From assembly GCA_002449575.1 (NCBI GenBank), contig DJXC01000223.1, forward strand, positions 1 through 10,297: a DNA stretch of 10,297 nucleotides. The letters are read 5' to 3'. Position 1 is the stretch's first letter, and every line of letters starts with the position of its first letter. The notes under the pieces are model-generated. The model made no database searches. It had not been told where the DNA came from and saw only the letters and a program-made list of their open reading frames with translations. The position numbers were made by a program, and so were the translations under genes. This document shows positions 6,300 through 10,297 of this stretch, piece after piece. This DNA comes from Ruminococcus sp. UBA7014. GTDB lineage: Bacteria > Bacillota > Clostridia > Oscillospirales > Ruminococcaceae.

Positions 6300-6830
6300 A
6301 TGCAGAAGAAAACAATACTTGATGCCGAATTTTTCGGCAGAGACTGCCTTGTTGTTGCACCTGACCTGATAGGGAAAATTCTGGTGCATCGACTTCCGGA
6401 CGGTACGGAACTCCGTGAACGCATTACTGAAACAGAAGCCTACAGAGGTGAAGAAGATAAAGCCTGTCACGCTTCCAAAGGCAGAACCAAACGTGCAGAA
6501 ATGTTGTATCATAAATCCGGAACAATTTACGTTTATCTTTGTTACGGAACAAATCACCTGATGAATGTTGTCACTGGTGAGGAAGACCATCCGCAGGGGG
6601 TACTGTTCCGTGCCGGAGAATTTCACAATGGTCCGGGAAAACTTACCAAAGCATTACAGATTACAAAAATCCTCAACGGACAGAGTATTGTGAAAAATCC
6701 GGAAATCTGGATTGAAGATGACGGCAGTTTCTGTTCATGGCATACGGAAAAGCGTGTGGGCATCGACTATGCCGGAGAAATCTGGAAAAATAAGCCGTGG
6801 CGGTGGATTATGAATCAGCCGGAATACTGA
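6300..6830 (+). CDS. mpg: DNA-3-methyladenine glycosylase (AAG/MPG family)
   Basis: This 176-residue enzyme should excise 3-methyladenine, hypoxanthine and related bases in base-excision repair. The catalytic segment ITETEAYRGEEDKACHAS (42-59) aligns with human AAG, giving Glu46 as the general base and Tyr48 and His57 as active-site residues. YVYLCYGTNHLMNVV (77-91), VLFRAGE (101-107) and GPGKLTKAL (111-119) are further family marks, and RVGIDYAGE (152-160) is the C-terminal motif. It is at the short end for bacterial members (roughly 180-200) but has no missing core motif. The ATG follows the rqcH stop by 4 bases; AAAGGG at 6286-6291 gives the ribosome binding site. Confidence 0.94.
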   Translation: MQKKTILDAEFFGRDCLVVAPDLIGKILVHRLPDGTELRERITETEAYRGEEDKACHASKGRTKRAEMLYHKSGTIYVYLCYGTNHLMNVVTGEEDHPQGVLFRAGEFHNGPGKLTKALQITKILNGQSIVKNPEIWIEDDGSFCSWHTEKRVGIDYAGEIWKNKPWRWIMNQPEY

Positions 6831-6836
6831 AAGGAG
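6831..6836 (+). promoter_or_regulatory. Ribosome binding site that decides the start of the LRR gene
   Basis: AAGGAG begins just after the glycosylase stop codon and lies 8 bases before ATG 6845. The same frame is open back to an ATG at 6797 inside the glycosylase gene, but that has no such site and adds no repeat sequence, so 6845 is preferred. Confidence 0.85.
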
Positions 6837-6844
6837 CGTTCTGC

Positions 6845-7753
6845 ATGGCTTTTATTATCGATACAAAACATGGCATTCTGAATCGATATTTTCCGCAGTC
6901 CGGTGAAACGGAAATCACTATTCCGGAGCATGTCCGCATGATTGATAAACATGCCTTCGCCGGGTGCGATAATCTTTATGCCGTCCGCTTTCCGGAAGGT
7001 GTAACGAATATCGGCGCAGGTGCTTTTAAGAACTGTAAAAATCTGTTGTTCGTGAAACTTCCCGAAACGCTTTCACGCATGAGCGTTGAAGTCTTTTCCG
7101 GCTGTGAGTCCCTCGGAGAAATTATAATCCCCCCGAATATTACTGTCATTCATGATTCCTGCTTTATGAACTGCAAAAATCTGAGAAATGTCACATTTCC
7201 CGAAACATTGCAGGAAATCAAGGACAGGGCTTTTAAAAACTGTATCAGCCTGAAAAAAATAAAAATCCCCGAAAATGTATCTGTTCTTGGAATTCAGAGC
7301 TTTTCCCATTGTGAAAAACTGACTTCTGTTGTGCTGCCGAAAAAAGTTTTTTCTATTATGCAGAATACATTTCATGCATGTTACGAACTGCGGTTTGTGA
7401 TGATTCCGGAAAATATACAGCAGATAAGATATCCTGCATTTCCTGCAACAACTATTCTGCATTTCTGCATTCAGCAACAGTTATTCAGTATAGAAGCCGG
7501 ACAGGGATACCTTGTCAATGCGTTCTGTCAGCCGGAACAGCCCCAATATACAAAAGCTATTATTACTGCTTTTATTAATCAGAATGATACCGGAAATCTG
7601 ACAAATTTTCTGGAGTGCGGTTTTGTACAGGATGAACGGATTGATGATTTTATTCAGTATGCTATTGAAAAACAGAAATATGAATCACAGGTTGTCCTGA
7701 TGAATTATAAGCATAAACATATCGGCTATCAGCCGAAAAACTGGGATTTATAA
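6845..7753 (+). CDS. BspA-type leucine-rich-repeat protein, intracellular
   Basis: This 302-residue protein contains about seven 23-residue LRR_5 (BspA/Treponema-type) repeats between residues about 23 and 195. The pattern alternates IPExVxxIxxxAFxxCxxL with hydrophobic strands, for example HAFAGCDNL, GAFKNCKNL, RAFKNCISL and QSFSHCEKL. A different C-terminal part (about 230-300) is predicted helical (AIITAFINQNDTGNLTNFLE onward), and looks like one or two ankyrin-like helix pairs. Many BspA-type proteins are secreted adhesins, but I see no signal peptide, anchor or sorting motif, so this one is probably cytoplasmic and binds an unknown protein partner. It is the last gene of the operon that starts with trmK and is followed by a terminator. 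Confidence 0.88.
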   Translation: MAFIIDTKHGILNRYFPQSGETEITIPEHVRMIDKHAFAGCDNLYAVRFPEGVTNIGAGAFKNCKNLLFVKLPETLSRMSVEVFSGCESLGEIIIPPNITVIHDSCFMNCKNLRNVTFPETLQEIKDRAFKNCISLKKIKIPENVSVLGIQSFSHCEKLTSVVLPKKVFSIMQNTFHACYELRFVMIPENIQQIRYPAFPATTILHFCIQQQLFSIEAGQGYLVNAFCQPEQPQYTKAIITAFINQNDTGNLTNFLECGFVQDERIDDFIQYAIEKQKYESQVVLMNYKHKHIGYQPKNWDL

Positions 7754-7756
7754 GAG

Positions 7757-7783
7757 AAAGCTCTGCTGACTGGCAGAGCTTTT
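7757..7783 (+). terminator. Bidirectional intrinsic terminator between convergent genes
   Basis: A perfect 10-bp stem (AAAGCTCTGC at 7757-7766 with GCAGAGCTTT at 7773-7782) closes the loop TGACTG. On the + strand it runs into TTTT (7780-7783) right after the LRR gene; on the - strand it is followed by a U/C-rich tract ending the nuclease gene. The nuclease stop codon (7782-7784) lies at the edge of the stem. Confidence 0.85.
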
Positions 7784-8891
7784 ATGATTTTCCTGAAATT
7801 TTAGCTGATTTTGCTGTCCGGTATTCCGGTTTTGCACAGATAGTCGCACATTTTGCGATTTCTTCCGGACTGAGCCGGCACAGCATTCTGATAAGCTGTT
7901 CCCGTTCCCATAATTCTACATCTACTTCCTGCGCTAATTGCCGTGCATAACTGTTGAAATGCCTGTTCGTTACTGCTGCCGCTTTGTCTTTCTGATATTT
8001 CAGATTGCCGGAAGCTACTTCCTGTATCGCTTTTTTATCTACATCATTAAGATAACATTTGCATTGAATCGCAAAAGAAAGATGATTCCGCTCTGCAAAA
8101 ATATCAATGCCGTCATCGTTGGAAGGGATTGTTGTTTCGACAGAAGTAAAACCGTTTGCTTTCAGAATAATACACATAATCTTTTCAAACCGGATTCCGG
8201 TTTCTTTTTTTGTCAGTCGCTGTGACATGCTGTCTATCATATCCAGTAAATTCAGAATTTCGGTATCTGGTTTTGCTTTCAGAGTAATTTTTCTGGTTCG
8301 GATACCGTTGTTTTTTTTCATCTCTTTCTGTCCGGATTCCGGCACAGAATCATATAATCTTTCTAGTTTTTCCTGAATATCATAATAGCAGGCAGAAATA
8401 TCATCTCTGGCAGTACGGACGGCGTTTTCCAGTTCGGACTTCTGCGTTTCACACTGTATCAGCAAATTTTTAAAATCGTCCTGTTCCGCCTGATACAATC
8501 CGATTCGCTTGTTCATGTAATTCAAATCCATGTCCAGAACATTCTGTTTTTCTTTCAGTTTCTCTTTCAGTGCAGAAAGATAAGTATCAAAATTTTTTAA
8601 TTTTTGTTTTGTTTCCATCCGGGCTTTCTGCATTTCCTGTGAGGTCTGTTCTGTTAGGCGGTCAACTTCCTGTATTTTTTTATCGACAGCTTCGGAAAAT
8701 ATAGTGACTTCGTCCTGAAGCTGTTTCGTATCCGGAATTTTTTTGAGAGAAATCTGCAATCTGCTGATTTCTTTTTTCAATCTGCTGATTTCTTTTTTTA
8801 ACTCTTCCTCTTTCTGTTTATGCAGGATAGAATTATACAACGATAATGCTTCAAATAAAACTATCACTAAAAATAATACAGCGTGCAGCAA
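7782..8891 (-). CDS. Membrane-anchored coiled-coil protein with Mrr-type nuclease domain
   Basis: This 369-residue protein has an N-terminal membrane segment (about 3-20, VLFLVIVLFEALSLY), a long Lys/Glu-rich coiled coil (about 24-180), a linker, and a C-terminal Mrr-like restriction endonuclease domain (about 230-335). The nuclease core is visible as Glu236 in GIRFEKI, Asp263 in NDDGIDIF, and Gln276/Lys278 in AIQCKCY, the D-QxK form of the PD-(D/E)XK site, so it is probably active. The C-terminus is therefore inferred to face the cytoplasm. The layout resembles RmuC (membrane anchor, coiled coil, nuclease), but the domain is Mrr-like. The start is TTG at 8891, with GGGAG 12 bases upstream and an in-frame TGA four codons before it. 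No methyltransferase gene is adjacent. DNA as target, and a role in restriction or DNA repair, are inferred. Confidence 0.87.
   Translation of the reverse strand: MLHAVLFLVIVLFEALSLYNSILHKQKEEELKKEISRLKKEISRLQISLKKIPDTKQLQDEVTIFSEAVDKKIQEVDRLTEQTSQEMQKARMETKQKLKNFDTYLSALKEKLKEKQNVLDMDLNYMNKRIGLYQAEQDDFKNLLIQCETQKSELENAVRTARDDISACYYDIQEKLERLYDSVPESGQKEMKKNNGIRTRKITLKAKPDTEILNLLDMIDSMSQRLTKKETGIRFEKIMCIILKANGFTSVETTIPSNDDGIDIFAERNHLSFAIQCKCYLNDVDKKAIQEVASGNLKYQKDKAAAVTNRHFNSYARQLAQEVDVELWEREQLIRMLCRLSPEEIAKCATICAKPEYRTAKSAKISGKS
8757..8798 (-). repeat. 21-bp perfect tandem duplication in the coiled coil
   Basis: Two identical 21-bp units (8757-8777 and 8778-8798) each encode KKEISRL, exactly one coiled-coil heptad, at residues 32-38 and 39-45 of the nuclease protein. 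The duplication keeps the heptad register. Confidence 0.93.
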
Positions 8892-8903
8892 ATTTAGTTC
8901 TCA

Positions 8904-8908
8904 CTCCC
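8904..8908 (-). promoter_or_regulatory. Ribosome binding site for the TTG-started nuclease gene
   Basis: GGGAG on the minus strand lies 12 bases before TTG 8891. Because the frame has a TGA four codons upstream and no ATG near the membrane segment, this site supports the TTG start. Confidence 0.65.
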
Positions 8909-8932
8909 TGTTTTCAAAGAATCTCTGTTATT

Positions 8933-8961
8933 ATCATACCTGATTTTTAGCAAAATGTCAA
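8933..8961 (-). promoter_or_regulatory. Sigma-A promoter of the nuclease gene
   Basis: On the minus strand a perfect -35 TTGACA (8961-8956) is followed after 17 bases by -10 TATGAT (8938-8933), one mismatch from consensus. Transcription would start about 8926, roughly 35 bases before the TTG start codon. This indicates expression by the housekeeping sigma factor, separate from both neighbouring operons. Confidence 0.85.
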
Positions 8962-8981
8962 CCTTTTTTACAAAAATCTGT

Positions 8982-9010
8982 CACAGAATCTTCTGTTTTT
9001 GCATAGGATA
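8982..9010 (+). promoter_or_regulatory. Candidate sigma-K-type promoter of the glycosyltransferase gene
   Basis: CACA (8982-8985), 16 bases, then CATAGGATA (9002-9010) fits the Bacillus sigma-K pattern (mACm, about 16, CATAnnnTA). The start point would be about 9017, upstream of the GGAG ribosome binding site at 9028-9031. No good sigma-A promoter is visible in this direction. The motif carries little information, so a chance match is possible. Confidence 0.4.
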
Positions 9011-9041
9011 ACTATCATATCAGAAACGGAGTGAAAATTTT

Positions 9042-10115
9042 ATGGCAACTCTTAGCCTGTGCATGATTGTCCGGGATGAAGAACCCGTTCTTGCAAGATG
9101 TCTTGACTGTATGAAATCTGTCGCTGATGAAATTATCATTGCAGATACCGGCTCACAGGATAAAACGAAAGAAATCGCCCGGCAGTATACTGACAAAATT
9201 TATGATTTCCCATGGAATGATAATTTTGCAGATGCCCGAAATTTTGCGTTTTCTAAAGCAAAATGCGATTATCAGATGTGGCTGGATGCAGATGATGTCA
9301 TCAGCAGCGAAAATCAGCAGAAATTATGCAGTCTGAAACAAAACCTTTCCGCAGATGTTGTAATGATGCCATATCATATCGCATTTGATGAACAGGATAA
9401 TCCCGTCTATACTTACTACCGGGAACGAATTTTCCGGTGTTCCTGCCACTTTCACTGGGAAGGCGCAGTACATGAATGCATTATCCCTTCCGGTGAAATT
9501 CTGTATTCTGATATTGCTGTACAACACAGAAAACTGCATATCAATGACCCTGACAGAAATCTCCGTATTTTTGAAAAATTACGTTTTCAGAATCATCATT
9601 TTTCTGCAAGAGAACAATTTTATTATGCAAATGAATTATATTATCATCAGCAGTATGAAGATGCAGTTTCTGCTTACCAGAATTTTCTCTCACAGCCGGA
9701 CGGTTGGACAGAAAATCGGATTGATGCCTGTCAGAAACTTTCTGCCTGCTATCTTGCACTTCATGATACTGAAAATGCCCTGAACAGTTTGTTCCATAGT
9801 TTTCTATATGACCGTCCCCGTGCAGAAATCTGCTGTGATATCGGCAAAATCCTGATGAATCAGCAGAAATGGCAGGAAGCCATTTTCTGGTATGAATCCG
9901 CTGTCAATGCTCCATTTCCGGAAGAACAGGGCGGTTTTTCTACACCGGACTGCCATGATTATATTCCTTATATGCAGTTATGTGTCTGCTATGACCATAT
10001 GAGGAACTTTTTACAGGCAAAGGCATATAATGACAAGGCAGGACGTATTAAACCAAGAAATGCAGGATTTTTATTCAATCAGAAATATTTCCGTGAGAAA
10101 CTGAAAGGAGCGTGA
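9042..10115 (+). CDS. Family 2 glycosyltransferase with helical-repeat (TPR-like) C-terminus
   Basis: This 357-residue protein has an N-terminal GT-A fold typical of the SunS-like branch of GT2: SLCMIVRDEEPVLARCLD (5-22), DEIIIADTGSQDKT (29-42), FPWNDNFADARNFAF (56-70) and the metal/nucleotide-sugar DxD motif in WLDADD (80-85). HWEGAVHECI (138-147) is a further family segment. The C-terminal half (about 185-340) consists of paired helices resembling TPR units, for example EQFYYANELYYHQQYEDAVSAY and WQEAIFWYESA. There is no membrane segment, so it would act in the cytoplasm on a protein substrate. It lies 6 bases upstream of the collagen-like gene, whose repeated Thr residues are the obvious candidate acceptors (inference). 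Sugar donor unknown. The start has GGAG 10 bases upstream. Confidence 0.92.
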   Translation: MATLSLCMIVRDEEPVLARCLDCMKSVADEIIIADTGSQDKTKEIARQYTDKIYDFPWNDNFADARNFAFSKAKCDYQMWLDADDVISSENQQKLCSLKQNLSADVVMMPYHIAFDEQDNPVYTYYRERIFRCSCHFHWEGAVHECIIPSGEILYSDIAVQHRKLHINDPDRNLRIFEKLRFQNHHFSAREQFYYANELYYHQQYEDAVSAYQNFLSQPDGWTENRIDACQKLSACYLALHDTENALNSLFHSFLYDRPRAEICCDIGKILMNQQKWQEAIFWYESAVNAPFPEEQGGFSTPDCHDYIPYMQLCVCYDHMRNFLQAKAYNDKAGRIKPRNAGFLFNQKYFREKLKGA

Positions 10116-10121
10116 CAGATA

Positions 10122-10297
10122 ATGGCTATGTATTCTTGCTGCGGCTGCGGCAACCCTGAAATCATTCCATGTCCGACATTTCCGCCATGTCCGCCGATTG
10201 GAATTACTGGACCTACAGGCGCAACAGGAGCTACTGGAAGACCCGGAAGACCCGGAAGAACTGGAGCTACTGGTGCAACCGGAGCTACAGGCGCAAC
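10122..10297 (+). CDS. Collagen-like (Gly-X-Y repeat) surface protein, N-terminal part
   Basis: The gene runs off the right edge; 58 full codons are visible. A short Cys/Pro-rich head (CCGCG at 6-10, Cys17, Cys23) leads directly into collagen triplets from Gly27. Of the ten complete triplets, eight have Thr in the Y position (GIT, GPT, GAT, GRT) and two are GRP. Thr-rich GXT collagen is typical of glycosylated bacterial collagen-like proteins such as the BclA proteins of spore surfaces. No signal peptide is seen, as in spore-coat or exosporium proteins made in the mother cell. ATG 10122 is preferred because AAAGGAG (10104-10110) lies 11 bases upstream; a second ATG at 10128 would be 17 away. 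It is co-transcribed with the glycosyltransferase. Confidence 0.88.
   Translation, partial: MAMYSCCGCGNPEIIPCPTFPPCPPIGITGPTGATGATGRPGRPGRTGATGATGATGA
10200..10297 (+). repeat. Collagen triplet repeat DNA
   Basis: A 9-bp periodic sequence encodes Gly-X-Y triplets, with near-identical units such as GGAGCTACT, GGTGCAACC and GGAGCTACA, and an exact 9-bp doubling encoding GRPGRP. It continues past the window edge. Such tracts commonly vary in length between strains. Confidence 0.9.

Noticed and set aside
7073..7477. 134-codon antisense frame in the LRR gene
   Set aside because: Shadow of the repeat protein; no ribosome binding site or domain seen.
8983..9001. Hairpin ACAGAA-TC-TTCTGT followed by TTTTT as a terminator
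   Set aside because: The stem is short and AT-rich with a 2-base loop, and no + strand transcript from upstream is expected here, since the neighbour is divergent.
10200..10297. Short regular repeats as a possible CRISPR array
   Set aside because: The period is 9 bases, it is in frame, and it encodes Gly-X-Y collagen triplets with no spacers.

Overview
The window looks like chromosomal DNA of a low-to-mid GC Clostridia, most likely a Ruminococcus/Oscillospiraceae-type Firmicute. The basis is Firmicute-type genes (TrmK next to a Nif3 protein, RqcH, a SigH-like sigma factor, a BspA-type leucine-rich-repeat protein), strong AAGGAG-type ribosome binding sites, TTG starts, and a collagen-like protein next to a glycosyltransferase. 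The genus is inferred from gene content only. The DNA is almost fully coding; no tRNA, rRNA, insertion sequence or CRISPR array was seen, and no gene-free gap exceeds 300 bases.

Region 1 (1-2265, + strand): the C-terminal part of an acidic, Pro/Ala-rich protein that carries a duplicated segment; the beta subunit of a two-subunit class I fumarate hydratase; a SigH-like sigma-70 factor whose start overlaps the fumarase stop; a small protein with four CxxC pairs (zinc ribbon); and a 66-residue DUF1858 redox-disulfide protein. An intrinsic terminator closes this group.

Region 2 (2266-7783, + strand): a tightly packed operon whose genes overlap or lie a few bases apart: trmK (tRNA m1A22 methyltransferase), a Nif3-family dinuclear metal protein, rlmA (23S rRNA m1G methyltransferase), rqcH (ribosome-associated quality control), a 3-methyladenine DNA glycosylase, and an intracellular leucine-rich-repeat protein. 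Three of the six act on tRNA, rRNA or stalled ribosomes. A hairpin usable in both directions ends the operon.

Region 3 (7782-8961, - strand): one convergent gene for a membrane-anchored, coiled-coil protein with a C-terminal Mrr-type nuclease domain, driven by its own near-consensus sigma-A promoter. Its coiled coil contains an exact 21-bp (one heptad) tandem duplication.

Region 4 (8962-10297, + strand): a family 2 glycosyltransferase with a helical-repeat C-terminus, followed by the start of a Gly-X-Thr collagen-like protein cut by the window edge. The pair resembles the sgtA-bclA3 spore-surface arrangement of Clostridioides difficile, and a sequence matching the sigma-K promoter pattern lies upstream. 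This is the most interesting part of the window: a possible spore or cell surface collagen-like glycoprotein and its modifying enzyme.
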